Source: Rhynchopus sp. YZ270_cl-10
Taxonomy: Eukaryota; Euglenozoa; Diplonemea; Diplonemida; Diplonemidae
DNA: 64,000 bases
NCBI GenBank assembly: GCA_964035575.1
Contig: OZ037841.1
Span: 434,001 to 498,000 of the forward strand
Direction: 5' to 3'
Shown here piece after piece: positions 10,737-21,341 of this stretch. The translations under genes and the position numbers were made by a program. Position 1 is the first letter of the stretch, and every line of letters starts with the position of its first letter. The notes beneath the pieces were generated by a model. That model had not been told where the DNA came from, ran no database searches, and saw only the letters and a list, made by a program, of their open reading frames with translations.

Positions 10737-11110
10737 GATATAGAACAACAATCCAAACATAGTGAAATATCATGGACATTAGAGTAGAAGAAGTGTGTAC
10801 GAAGAACTAAAACTTGGGTGAATTGGGGGAGGGGAGGAATCATGCATTTTCACCTTTTTATTTCCACCAGGGACCAATGTGTCCACACTGACCAAACTCC
10901 ACCTTCTGCAGCACCGTAAGATGCCCCTGCCCTCTCACAGGAATTCCTCTGCTGGAAAGCAAAAAGGAGGAAAATCCCACTAAAAAAAAATAAGTTTGAC
11001 TTGAAAAACTCCAATAATACAGAACGACACAAGGACAACTGTTAATCAATTTACAAAACAACTAAAATCAAAAACGACCAAAAACACCGAATGAAGTGTC
11101 CTCAACCACA
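10468..11110. other. Spacer between the paralogue pair and the next gene
   Basis: It holds the duplicated upstream region of the gene at 8797-10467 to about 10736, then about 370 bp of unique AT-rich sequence. I see no gene in it. Confidence 0.6.
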
Positions 11111-13369
11111 CTAGGGCACTGTGCTTCGCCGTGTCCTGACCGACCCTGCTGCTGGCGGCCTCTTAGGCCGAAGCACAGCGCCACTCCCACTCCGCTTTCC
11201 CTTTTTCCCTTTCACACCCTTCTGCAGCACACTCCCTCCTCCTCCTCCTCCATCCCCTGCCGCATCTCCATCTTCATTCCTCTTAGGGTGTTCCTTGGTG
11301 AACCAGGTTCCGACGCCTTTTTGGCGGTGTTGGGTTCCAAATGTTCCGAGCATAATTTCATCCACTGCAACAGGAAGCGTGGTGATCGGAGTAGCGAGAC
11401 AGTCGAGGTCTGGAGCAGGGGATGGGGAGGGGGATGCGAATCGGTCCCCCCCTTCGTTACGATGTTGAAGCCACCAGGAACGTCCGTCGTCGTTTATGAC
11501 GGAGCCTCCATCTGCAGAGCCTGGTCGTGGGTACATTAGGTGCTCTTCTCTGAGGCGTGCTTCGCGCTCTTCGCTTTTCTTGCGTTGCAGGGCGGCCGCT
11601 TTTTGGAGTTGTTCTCTTCGGAGAGCTGCGTTGTCTTCGTCTTTGCTCGCTAAATAGACGCTGTGCCATAGGTTGTTTACTCTGCACAATGCAAGCTGCT
11701 CTTCTCTTATTAACGAATCCCTCTCAAAATCCTCTGCCCGCACTGCAACAGAATACGCCATATCCGGCCTCCGTGAAGTAAATTCAAACCAAATATCATT
11801 CCGCAAATTCCCCTCCTTCGCTAAAAAAACAGAGCGTTCTGCTATATGCTTATATTCAATGGAGAATATCCGTTCCCATTGACGGTGTTGGGTGCTGATC
11901 TTCTTGCGTGCCATGGCTTGTCCGTTCTTCAGTCGTTGGATCTCACATTTTGAAAGATAAACGATGTTCTGTGAGAGCAAACTTTCGGAGTAAGTTTTGT
12001 GAACCGACACTGCATGCATCTCCCAGGAAGCCGCGCAGTCGGAGAAGAGGGTCTGGAGGAATCCGTACCTGGTGTAGATGGAGATCTGTCGGAGGAGGGT
12101 GGTGTGCGATGAAGCATAGTGTTGTAGTACTGCGGCGCGGCGTTCGGTCTCGGCGCAGCCCAGCCGCGTTGCTTGTGGACTACGTAGAGTGTTCAGCCCT
12201 ATGGGAAGGGCGACCCCAGATGGACCGTCAAACCCTCGACATATCTCCCTCACTGCCACGTCCTCTTCCACAGCGACCCGTCGCATTCCCCAGAGTGCGC
12301 AAAGACGGAGAAAGGCTTCTCCAGCTTCGTGTTCGCAGGCTCGTCTTGCGCTTTGTTCTCCTCTTTTAAGATGCATGCTCACCAATGCACTGTTAAATTT
12401 GACGTAGAGGATCTTCCTGCCTCGGAGTTCTGCAAGTTTGACGACACCACGTGAGCGGGCGCGGAGAAGCTGTTGTCTCATATTAATTTCTTTGAGGATA
12501 AGAAGGCTTTGTGCACGGAGCATTTTGTTCGTATAAATGGGGGGGATAGGGTTGGTGGGGGCGCCATTGAGGACCTTTTCTTGCGGAAAATCGAGTTCCA
12601 GGGAGTTGATTTCCATTGCGAAGGCACGTTTTGCGTCGGCGACTTGGGTATCAGCGAGGTGCTGGCGTTCTGAACAATCAATTTCCCGTTTGTCGACAAC
12701 CTTTAACGCATTTGGCGTGTCCAATGTGTTCAGTGGTGGTTTGTCTCGATCGTTCACACCTAGGTTGAGATTCATATTCGCCTCCACTGGAACGGATAAC
12801 CTAATAGGTGGTTCCTCCACCCTTTTCTCTTCACCCCACCAAAACGAGGCATCAATCGTCTGCTTATCCGCACCACGCGCACTTAATGAGGTCGACTTCC
12901 CTGCTGCAATTTCATGCAACGCTTTGCTTGTACTTTCGGTGATGCTGTGATGCACCTCGCCCCAATGCTGATGCACATCTTCGACCGTAAACCCCACCCG
13001 GCTGGTATCAGTTGACAACAGATCGGTTGCATTTTGCTCTGTGTTCGTCCTTAACAGCTTTGTCGCTTGACGGCCACTTCCGCTCGCCAAAAACCCGGTA
13101 GTTTGCTGTGCAGAAGGCCTCCGCCTACCTACTGAAGCATTGCTATGCGGCTGGTTAAACCGAAACCGTTGTGTCCCACGCTTCAACCTGCCCTGCCCTA
13201 CAGCGCGAGCCTTCAGTCTCTCAGCAAGGTCATTGCCGTGTAGAGATGTAGATGGTTCCTTCGTGGCGGGTGCAGTGTTTCCATGTGGAGGTGGAGGTGG
13301 CGGTGCAGAAACTGACGGCCCAAAATCCGTCAAAATAGTGACACTTCCAAACCCTCCAGAATCGGTCAT
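11111..13369 (-). CDS. Large protein of unknown function with Pro-rich N-terminus and helical C-terminal half
   Basis: The protein has 752 residues with stop TAG. I chose the ATG giving MTDSGGFGSVTILTDFG, because the in-frame extension upstream (to about 13636) is untranslated-looking and a pyrimidine tract (about 13379-13412) ends just before this start. A run of six prolines follows (residues about 20-25), then a Ser/Arg-rich disordered part. The central and C-terminal parts are Arg-, Glu- and Leu-rich and predicted helical (for example LYVKFNSALVSMHLKRGEQS, and a likely coiled coil near residues 570-612). The end is basic. I recognise no domain. Long helical proteins of this sort occur in flagellated protists, but I have no direct evidence for a flagellar role. 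Confidence 0.75.
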   Translation of the reverse strand: MTDSGGFGSVTILTDFGPSVSAPPPPPPHGNTAPATKEPSTSLHGNDLAERLKARAVGQGRLKRGTQRFRFNQPHSNASVGRRRPSAQQTTGFLASGSGRQATKLLRTNTEQNATDLLSTDTSRVGFTVEDVHQHWGEVHHSITESTSKALHEIAAGKSTSLSARGADKQTIDASFWWGEEKRVEEPPIRLSVPVEANMNLNLGVNDRDKPPLNTLDTPNALKVVDKREIDCSERQHLADTQVADAKRAFAMEINSLELDFPQEKVLNGAPTNPIPPIYTNKMLRAQSLLILKEINMRQQLLRARSRGVVKLAELRGRKILYVKFNSALVSMHLKRGEQSARRACEHEAGEAFLRLCALWGMRRVAVEEDVAVREICRGFDGPSGVALPIGLNTLRSPQATRLGCAETERRAAVLQHYASSHTTLLRQISIYTRYGFLQTLFSDCAASWEMHAVSVHKTYSESLLSQNIVYLSKCEIQRLKNGQAMARKKISTQHRQWERIFSIEYKHIAERSVFLAKEGNLRNDIWFEFTSRRPDMAYSVAVRAEDFERDSLIREEQLALCRVNNLWHSVYLASKDEDNAALRREQLQKAAALQRKKSEEREARLREEHLMYPRPGSADGGSVINDDGRSWWLQHRNEGGDRFASPSPSPAPDLDCLATPITTLPVAVDEIMLGTFGTQHRQKGVGTWFTKEHPKRNEDGDAAGDGGGGGGSVLQKGVKGKKGKRSGSGAVLRPKRPPAAGSVRTRRSTVP

Positions 13370-13586
13370 GATAACCTCATTTAAAGGGGGAGAGGAGGGG
13401 GAGGGTGACTGTAGTGGTGTTTGATGCGCATTTTTTGTGTTGGTTTTGCGTTTTGAGACAACGAAGTGGTTGCTAGGAAAACCGGGAGGGAAGGAAACAG
13501 GGCTCTTTTGGATCAAATGATTGGAACTGTGTGATTTGGAAATAAATACTGTGATCCTGAGACGCAATAGATTTTGCTTGTAGCAA

Positions 13587-14000
13587 TGAAATGGATTAAA
13601 CTGAGGGACATCGCACCATCTCGCCGTGGAGTACACAGTGCCCTGCGAGACACCGACCTACACAACACAGCAGGCAACAACAAAGCGTACGACGTGGAAT
13701 TCGAGGATCCTCTGGTGCCCTCGGCTTTGTAGACCACCTCTCCTCTGCCGCCCCAGGGTCAATGGCTGACCCGACGATATGGTCTGATAGCCATCCCCTT
13801 GCGCCCCGCTGATTTGGTACTTGCAGACGGCGCCTACCCGGCGTCGAAATATTGCATTGTCCCTAGCAGACGCATAAGCAAGAAAGGCGAGAACCGGACG
13901 AGAGCGGATGACCGCTTCTTCTCCAATCTCGACTCAGAGTCGTCGAGGGGCGTAAAAAGGCGGAAGGACCACCTCAGACTCAAAAAACGTCCGTTTCGAC
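13587..14000 (+). pseudogene. Possible decayed DDE-type DNA transposase fragment
   Basis: The plus strand encodes LADGAYPASKYCIVPSRR (from about 13815), which resembles the conserved Asp-x-x-Tyr-Pro block of PIF/Harbinger-type DDE nucleases. It is followed by a basic stretch (RRKDHLRLKKRPFRR) where such proteins carry their final acidic and RLK motif. An upstream segment in another frame ends at a stop near 13732. There is no complete catalytic domain and no TIR was found. The match rests on a short motif seen by eye. Confidence 0.3.
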
Positions 14001-14396
14001 GTCAAGGACCCAGGGTCATGTGCACAACTGGAGGAAGCACAAAGAGGTCTCATTCCCTTCAGAGAGGAATTCAGGTGCCTGACAGAAGGTGCGTGCGTGC
14101 AGGCGCTCCAGAAGGCGCCGAGGGGAGAGGGCCGATTGGCCGCGCTTTGCCCGCGTCGTCCGGTGTATGTGGTCATTCATCGAGAGTGTTTATTAATATT
14201 TAGTGATTGCAATGACATCCCACATAACTCAATGAGGCATGGAACCAGCACCTCGATATGAGGTTGACGCCACCCTCATATATTTTCAGTAAAAAGAGAC
14301 GGGAAAAAATGGGGAGAGAGCTGTTATTTTGACGAATCACTGAGCAGAACCCATGGGGGTGGGGAGGGAGAAAAAAAAATGGTTTTTTTTTTATGC

Positions 14397-14445
14397 AGGC
14401 ACCTCCGACTGATACCAGCCATCGGATGAAAGCACAAAGCACCCT
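14397..14445. repeat. Short repeat copy 1 (second copy 16467-16512)
   Basis: GCACCTCCGACTGATACCAG continues into a copy of GCCATCGGATGAAAGCACAA. At 16467-16512 the same sequence returns with six extra bases after the GACTGA. TCCGA can pair with TCGGA. Confidence 0.5.
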
Positions 14446-15979
14446 GCGGACAGAAGGTGTAAAAAGGAAACCAAATGGCTTGCCCGCACCGCAGTATGAA
14501 CGGAGACGGGAAACAACCTCTTGTTAGCCGGCGTCCCACCTTCTGTTGAAGAGTTGTGAACTTACAGGTACTTCTGTTCGCTGCCCAAATGTGGCAGAGT
14601 AGGCTAAGACACAGCAGAGCAAGTCTGGCCTGACTGTTGGTCGCTGTTTCATGCTACGGGTGCAAACACCCTTCAAGCATGGGGAAGCCACTGGCCCAGC
14701 ATTATTAAACCCGATCCAGGACTTAACTTTGCATTTAGTAGGGGCAGGGACGTTTACCTCCCTGAGGACAATACAGAATAGTCCCGCATACCCCCTCCGA
14801 CCGGAGAAAAAAAGAGGCAAAACGAGGCAAGGGGGAAAACCAGTGCAAAAAAAAGGAGGGAAATTGAAAGATGGGTGTGTTTCCTGCAGAAAAACCAAAA
14901 GCATATTCCCCCCAAAAAAAAAAATGTGGCCTGGAATACAAATCCTCTTGACAGTGTACCAGAAAAAAAGGGGGGGTTGAATAAAGTGAAATGGGGAAGA
15001 GGCATCCAATAGGTATCAAAGATAAATCCAGGTTTTAAAAAAACGTTGTAAGATGAATTGGCATCACGTGCACACCTTACACGCCCTGAAGAAAACACGA
15101 AGAAAATAGGACTTGAAAGACTAACCCCATCTGGTGCACATTCAGACTGGGATGAAGGGGAAAAAAGCCCCCATTGGTAAAATTAAACCTAATGTATTGC
15201 GTGTTTAATCACATTGATCACACAATTGCCATCATATAAAAAGCGTGCTTCGTCATCTCAAAAATAAATTTGTTTCCATAATTTGAAAAGGGGAAGAGTA
15301 GTGGACGAGCAGCGTTCCTTGGCTTCGTGCAGGGAACGAGAGGTTAAAAAGTGAGTTCTTCTTTTTTTTTTGGGGGGGGTTCAGGGCGTTCGCTATCGCC
15401 ATCGTTTTTTCCTGATCGTGGCGAAATGCCAAAAAACCCGAAATTTTTGCTTTTTTACTAGTGCTTAAAATAGGTCAAAAAAAATTTTCCGCCGGAGAGA
15501 AGCTAGTTCGTGGGGGGTGAATCCCTGGTACTGAGTGGTCAAAAAAAATTTGCGATTTGCGCGTGATCCCTTCCCCAGCACAAGTGCTATTACAGCTGCA
15601 CTTTCCTGACTAAAACCAGCAAAACGATGGAGAATTTCATCAATCCCCCCTCACTGAGGGTCTCTTTGTGTTGTTTAATCAAACAGATGTACAAGAGAGA
15701 GGCATCCGTCATATGAGACTTCATCCTTATTTTGATTATTTTCAATAAACTAAAACGTCTCTCTGCCGTTGAAGGTAGAGTTGACACGAGTAGTGACACC
15801 TTCTATAACAGGGGCTTCACCAGACTGCAGGATTGAGGAGCGGGAGTGCTGGGGAAACTTCCTCTCACGGCAGGCGGGTTTGCGGAACAGTGGACACCCC
15901 TCTGCGACCCCCCCTCCGGGGGGTCGACAGGGTGGTGGGGAGAAATCTCTCTCTCTTTATTTTTTTTTCTCCCCTTTTT

Positions 15980-16026
<47 letters not shown>
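15980..16026. repeat. (TTTA)n microsatellite
   Basis: There are about eleven uninterrupted TTTA units directly before the inverted-repeat element at 16029. Confidence 0.9.
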
Positions 16027-16028
16027 TA

Positions 16029-16140
16029 CAGGGTTTCGCCCCGGTGGGGCGAAGCCCTGGGGCGAAATAAAATGTCATTTTTTCAGGAAAAATTTTTTTT
16101 AACGAAAAAAAATATTTTTCGCCCCGGGGCGAACGCCCTG
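16029..16140. mobile_element. Small inverted-repeat element (MITE candidate)
   Basis: The ends are CAGGGTTTCGCCCCGGTGGG and, on the other strand, CAGGGCGTTCGCCCCGGGG, a GC-rich inverted repeat in AT-rich surroundings. An internal copy of GGCGAAGCCCTGGGGCGAAA makes the left end itself palindromic. No target duplication is visible, perhaps because the left border sits in a TTTA microsatellite. Confidence 0.5.
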
Positions 16141-16800
16141 GGGGGGTTGGAGACACATCGCCGTAGGGGTTTTATGCGCCTTTTTTATTACCTGCAAGCG
16201 TAGCTTAAAGGAGAAATAGTTCCTCAGATGCGGTCGCCAATCACAGGGTAATTGAGCAATCGACGAAAAACCTTTTTCCCCTTTTACTTACCTATCAGTT
16301 TTACTATTTTTTCTGGGGATTCGTTTTTGAGCGCAAGATACTTGAGCAAGTTCGAATGCTAAAAAAAATAGCGCCAGGTTCTACACCACAACCCCTTGGC
16401 AGACAACCCCCTCATCCATCAACGTGAAAAATGTGAAAAAAAACAAAAAAAAATGGTAGTTAGTTGATGCACCTCCGACTGACCTACGATACCAGCCATC
16501 CGATGAAAGCACAAAAAAAAGGGATTTTTAAGATGTACCCGAGCCTCTCTCTGTGCTCAAAAGGGCGCACTTCGACACACACCTGTAAGAGATGCTCACC
16601 CAGGAACTAGAAAAATGCTTCCCGAGTTAAAGAAAAAGATAACCAAAGAACGAAAGACTAAACAAACCTCAAAGAAAGCTTTGAACGATGAACACAGACA
16701 CTAAAGGGCACAAATACACGGAGTAGGACTGAAGGCAACCCACTGGAGAAGCAGGCACCGACAAAAGAAAAAGATAATCATGAAAACATGTTATGACATT

Positions 16801-16903
16801 CATACTGTGGGTGTTATAACATTATCGATAACGTTATAACAAGTGTTATTTCGGAATAACGTTATCGATAAAGTTATGATAACGTTATAACACCCACAGT
16901 ATG
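16801..16903. mobile_element. 103-bp MITE with perfect 20-bp TIRs and 6-bp target duplication
   Basis: The inverted ends CATACTGTGGGTGTTATAAC are perfect and flanked by GACATT at 16795-16800 and 16904-16909. The interior consists of further ATAACGTTAT-type palindromes. Both the 6-bp duplication and the CAT terminus match the element at 123-1202, so one transposase family may have moved both. Confidence 0.8.
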
Positions 16904-17529
16904 GACATTTAATCACATTCTCTTTCTCTCTCTCGTGCACGGACATAGACTAAAATTAGAAGAAACGCATTCACACGCTGTGTATGTCGCAAAAGGAGGG
17001 AAAGTTTGCGTAATGAACAAAGAAAAATCGTCACCTTGATCAATCGTGAAAAGGTACAAAAAAATCCGCGAAAATGAGTTCAGTTAAAAACCCTGCATTT
17101 TTTTTGTCAACAACCACTCAAACACCCTTATATTGACCGAAGTCTTTTTTGTATGACGTAAGGCACCAACGTAGTTCGTCTTCAACCCTTCTTACGAGCT
17201 TTTTTCCCCCCTGCAATGGGAATACTGTATACTGGGTTTGAAGTTTCTTTTTGTTATTGCTACTGGGGTACAAAACGTACCCTTCAGGGAAGCAGCAGAA
17301 AATTATAACGTTTTTTGAAAACTTGGTTGTATTAGTGTAGCCACCCTAGAGTGTGCTCCACTATACTAAACACACATTTTTACGTCACGTTTTTTCTTCT
17401 TCTTCTTTTTTTGACAATTCGACTACGGGATGCCACCCTACAGATGGTCAGCACGCTTTAAAAAAAAATTTTTTTTAAGTTCGTACGTTCATCTACGTAA
17501 TTCACCTAATTTAAGGGAAGAAAAATTTC

Positions 17530-17865
17530 ATACCGTAAAAATATTTATTCTGGGCTGTAACTATTCTGAGACAGAAGTATACTGGACCGGAACAAAACTG
17601 GAACACTTGGGGTTTTTGGGGGTGTCCCAGTTTTGTTCCGGCCCAGAACAGTTCTGTTGGGGTAGAATTTTTATCCCCATTCCCACCCCACCCAGGTGCA
17701 TAGTGCATCTTTGGGCAAAAAAAATTCGTCGCACTCCTCGTTTTTTTTGACAAGGCACGGATACCCCCCCAAAACAATGCTGGTACGGAACAAAACTGGA
17801 ACAATCGACGATTTTTTGGGGTGTTCCAGTTTTGTTCCGGCCCAGAATAAATATTTTTACGGTAT
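17530..17865. mobile_element. Nested inverted-repeat element
   Basis: The outer arms (ATACCGTAAAAATATTTATT then CTGGGC) are perfect inverted repeats of 26 bp. Inside are two hairpins built from GGAACAAAACTGGAACA and its complement (17588-17641 and 17785-17839). A related hairpin lies at 27563-27603. No clear target duplication and no coding capacity. Confidence 0.65.
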
Positions 17866-18274
17866 ACTTTCCATTGAAGAGAAAGCACACAAAAGGACGT
17901 TCAAAAAAAAAACTACACATCCCAAAGAGGACAAGCGTTAAGTAACCTAAGATTCTCGGCTCCTGAGTCTCGCTTAGTCACCTAATAAAAGGGGAAAAAA
18001 AGAGGAGGAAGGTTTTTGTACAAAAAGGCAATTGATTGAGGAGAGAAAAAAAAGCCAGATTCTTTCCCCCTCTCCCGTTTGCTGCTTGTAGCAACGGCTG
18101 CGCTACAAGGTTTCTCCCCCTTTTTTTGACCCTGAAATTTGGTTTCAAAAAAAAAAAGTCCATGACTATCTGCCTGAACTTTTTTGACATCCCGACATTA
18201 GTGTTGTCCCAATATACTCAGAACGGCAATCTGTCTGATTTAGTGCTATCCAGAAAACCAAAAAACGCGTGAAC

Positions 18275-18307
18275 AAGATGAATGTACTTCATATGAGTAC
18301 ACATCTT
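18275..18307. repeat. Stem-loop, family A
   Basis: AAGATG and TGTACT pair with AGTACA and ATCTT around a TCATATG loop. A second, unpaired family member follows at 18330-18360. Confidence 0.4.
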
Positions 18308-18572
18308 AGAAAAGAACAAAAACGTTTACAAGATGGCCCTTATACTCTTGTACTTAGTCACATTGAACGAAAAGATATAAAAAAAAAAATACACACATAC
18401 GAAACGCCAAACACACAAAACGCACTATAAACAACGCTCATATCTGCCTTCCCCGAGACTGCAACACAAAAAACAAAAAAAAAAAAATAAAATGCTTCCC
18501 CACCAGGCTTTGCGCTAACTTCTGTCCTTTGTCCCGGGATTTTTGGATATTTTTGTGGTGCGTTTTTTTTTT

Positions 18573-18768
18573 GCAAACCGGGGGTTCCTTAAGAAAACCA
18601 GAGAATCTCATATTTCATAGTAAGGGTACTTTAGAGTGTTTTCACACACACATGTGACCCCACCGTGGAGAGCAATCGGCTCGCGCGATCAAAAGAAAGC
18701 AGAGAAGAGGGAAAAGAAAAAAAGAAAAAAGTTGGGTACCGTGTGCCTGCGGCGCTACCTGTTCCTAC
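18573..18768. repeat. Direct repeat, copy 1
   Basis: From GGGGGTTCCTTAAGAAAACC to CTACCTGTTCC, this matches 19181-19372 at high identity. The flanking piece TTTTCAGACCTGAAAAT...CTTGTTT (about 19001-19045) is also repeated after copy 2. Confidence 0.75.
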
Positions 18769-19180
18769 CCTCCTTTATGTTTAAACATGATGTACTTATG
18801 TACAGTTCATTTTATTTTGAGTACGGCACCACATCCCCCCTGAGGATGATCCCCCCTCCCTCACGGATAAAGATTGATTAGGACGCCATGGGGCACACCC
18901 CCTCCGAGGCCATAACCGTCCTGGGTTTTCTCACTCTTCTCTGTGGTCACTGAAACCCCACCGCCATCACTACATTACCGATAGCTCTTCAGTACGTTGG
19001 GTTTTCAGACCTGAAAATAACCCTTGTTTACGAGTATGGGCTCATGTTTTGTCAAATTTTAAGTCGCTGCATTTTTGTCCATTTTTCCGTACATCCCCCA
19101 CCACAATCCGGGATTGGTTCGGAAATGCAACAAAACGACCTCTTGGCGGGAAAAAGCCACAGGAAATTTACGCACTTTTT

Positions 19181-19372
19181 GCAAACAGGGGGTTCCTTAC
19201 TAAAACCAGAGGAATCTCATCGTTCAGAGTAAGAGTACTTTAGAGTGTTTTTGCGCACACATGTGACCCCACCGTGGAGAGCAATCGGCTCGTGCAATCA
19301 AAAGAAAGCAGAAAAAAGGGAAAAATAAAAAGAAAAAAGTTGGGTACCGTGCGCCTGCGGCACTACCTGTTC
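19181..19372. repeat. Direct repeat, copy 2
   Basis: Second copy of 18573-18768. The repeated flank after it is split by the insertion at 19435-20009. Confidence 0.75.
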
Positions 19373-19434
19373 CCAGTCAAAACACCACAATTTCATCTGA
19401 ATTTGGGTTTTCAGACCTGAAAATGCCCCTTGTT

Positions 19435-20009
19435 GGGGTGGCCCGTGGGCGCGGCTGAAATTGTGTTCTTTTTTTTAGGAGAAAATCACAAGAGGTCGCA
19501 ACAGAATCACAAAAAATCTTGTGATTATTTGTGATTATTTGTGATTTTTTTTTTACTGTCGTGATTATTTGTGACTTTTTGTGATTTTTTTTTTGATTGT
19601 TGTGATTTTTGGTGATTATTTGTGATTTTTGGTGATTTTTGGTGATTTTTTTTTTATTGCCGTGATTATTTTGTGACTTTTTGTGATTATTTTTTTGATT
19701 GTTGTGATTTTTGGTGATTATTTGTGATTTTTTGTGATTTTTTTTTTGATTGTTGTGATTATTTGTGATTATTTGTGATTTTTTTTTTATTGTTGTGATT
19801 TTTGGTGATCATTTGTGATTTTTTGTGATTTTTTTTTTGACTGCCGTGATTATTTGTGACTTTTTGTGATTATTTGTGATTTTTTTTTATATTGCCGTGA
19901 TAATTTACTATTATTTTTTTTGTGATTTTTTGTGATTTTTTGTGATTTTTTTTTTTTTTATTTTTTTTATTTTTGAAAAAAAAAAACGCCGTGCCCCCGG
20001 GCCACCCCA
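19435..20009. mobile_element. Inserted element with GTGATT-type tandem interior; empty site preserved nearby
   Basis: The ends GGGGTGGCCCGTGGGCGCGG and (other strand) TGGGGTGGCCCGGGGGCACG form an inverted repeat, flanked by CTTGTT at 19429-19434 and 20010-20015. The repeated flank at 19001-19045 reads ACCTGAAAATAACCCTTGTTTACGAG without any insert and is the empty site. The interior is a degenerate tandem array of GTGATTATTTGTGATT plus T runs, with no coding capacity. The duplication is 5 or 6 bp depending on how one T is assigned. Confidence 0.75.
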
Positions 20010-20130
20010 CTTGTTTAAGAGTATGGGTTCATATTTTGTGAAAATTTATATCATACATTCCATGGTTCTCCGTATAGAAAAGCCTGTTTCTGGAGCCACT
20101 TTAAAGTGATAAAAAATCCGCCAAAAAAAT

Positions 20131-20331
20131 GTTGCGACCCCGGAATTTTTTCAGATCGATCCGGAAATTCACTGCCGCCCATTTTCGGGGGTCAACAATT
20201 CACGACTTAGGTCGTAAATGCAACTGTCCGTGGACACATGGATTTTATAAAATTTTTCCCCCGATTTTTTCCCCGATTTTTATTTATTTGGAAAGATCGG
20301 TTACGAAAACGTTCAATTCCGGGGTCGCACG
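20131..20331. mobile_element. Inverted-repeat element (MITE candidate)
   Basis: TGCGACCCCGGAATT at the left returns inverted at the right. Related pieces (GGAAATTCACTGCCGC and CGTTCAATTGCGGGGTCGGA) recur at about 20930 and 21089, and a 28-bp sequence around TTCCATGGTTCTCCGTATA is inverted at 20047-20076 and 21157-21186, so a larger, older element may span 20047-21186. Confidence 0.45.
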
Positions 20332-20394
20332 ATTTTTTTTATGCCTCTGTGGCTGGTTAGGTGATTTTTGGCTGTGGGACCCCCTTTGGGAACA

Positions 20395-20830
20395 TTTCTA
20401 TGCAGGTTTCTTAAGGACTTCCTTAAGAAAACCTCCTCTTTGGGTCGCCACACAGTGGCGTTTGTAAATTGATTTTTTTTTGGAGAAAGTTTTCGGTTTT
20501 TGTTTCCTTGGATTTATTTTGTACAAATCCTTCAATTTGGACATTTTTATTATCCCGGAAACACACTCCACGGTATGCAACTTTTTGTGGAGCCAACCCT
20601 TTTTTCACGTTTCTATGCAGGTTTCTTAAGGAATTCCTTAAGAAAACCTCCTATTTGGGTAGCAACACAGTAGCGTCTCTAAATTGGATTTTCTTTGAAG
20701 AAAGTTTTCGATTTTTTTTTCTTTGGAATTATTTTTTACAAATCTTTCAATTCCGACCATTTTTTTATCCCGGAAACACACTCCACGGTACGCAACTTTT
20801 AGTGGAGCCGACCCCCTTTTCTGCACTGAA
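20395..20830. repeat. Tandem duplication, ~215-bp unit, two copies
   Basis: Each unit starts TTCTATGCAGGTTTCTTAAG with a TTTCTTAAGGA/TCCTTAAGAAA hairpin and ends near CACTCCACGGTAYGCAACTTT. The copies diverge by scattered changes. No coding function is apparent. Confidence 0.7.
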
Positions 20831-21189
20831 ATCCCTATGCATTACTGTATACACACCCATGGAGCCACTTTAAATTGATTTCTACTCCACGAAAGTGGTC
20901 GATTTTTTTTATGGTGAAAAGCGGGGAGCTCGGAAATTCACTGCCGCTGGTTTTCAGGGGGGAAAAATTACATGCCACACACCCACCTCACCGAGAGCCA
21001 AAACAGAAATACGCTCACCTTGATATTTTTTTTGGAAAAAATATTTTTTTTTCTGGATTTTTATTTCTTTGGATCCGGCCGTTTCGAAACGTTCAATTGC
21101 GGGGTCGGACGATCAAAAATATGCATCTCACATTTCTGAGTGCAAAATATGAAAAAGTATACGGAGAACCATGGAATGTATGATATATA

Positions 21190-21341
21190 TAATTATTGGG
21201 TAATTATTACCCCATAATTACACGCAGGTGTGTTTTTTGTCACGAGTGACCTAAACCCACGAGCGAAGCGAGTGGGTTTAGGTCACTCGTGACAAAAAAC
21301 ACACCTAAGTGTAATTATCTGGTAATAATTTCACATAATTA
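21190..21341. repeat. Long palindrome with 34-bp perfect arms
   Basis: GGTGTGTTTTTTGTCACGAG onward (21227-21260) is repeated perfectly inverted at 21272-21305 around the 11-base loop GAGCGAAGCGA. Less perfect outer arms (AATTATTACC and AATTACAC) extend the symmetry to the stated limits. Smaller AATTACACG palindromes recur at 21806-21895. Confidence 0.75.

Noticed and set aside
13370-13636. Upstream extension of the gene at 11111-13369 by 89 codons
   Set aside because: The extension is low in similarity to real protein sequence and crosses the pyrimidine-rich leader. The ATG at 13369 fits better.
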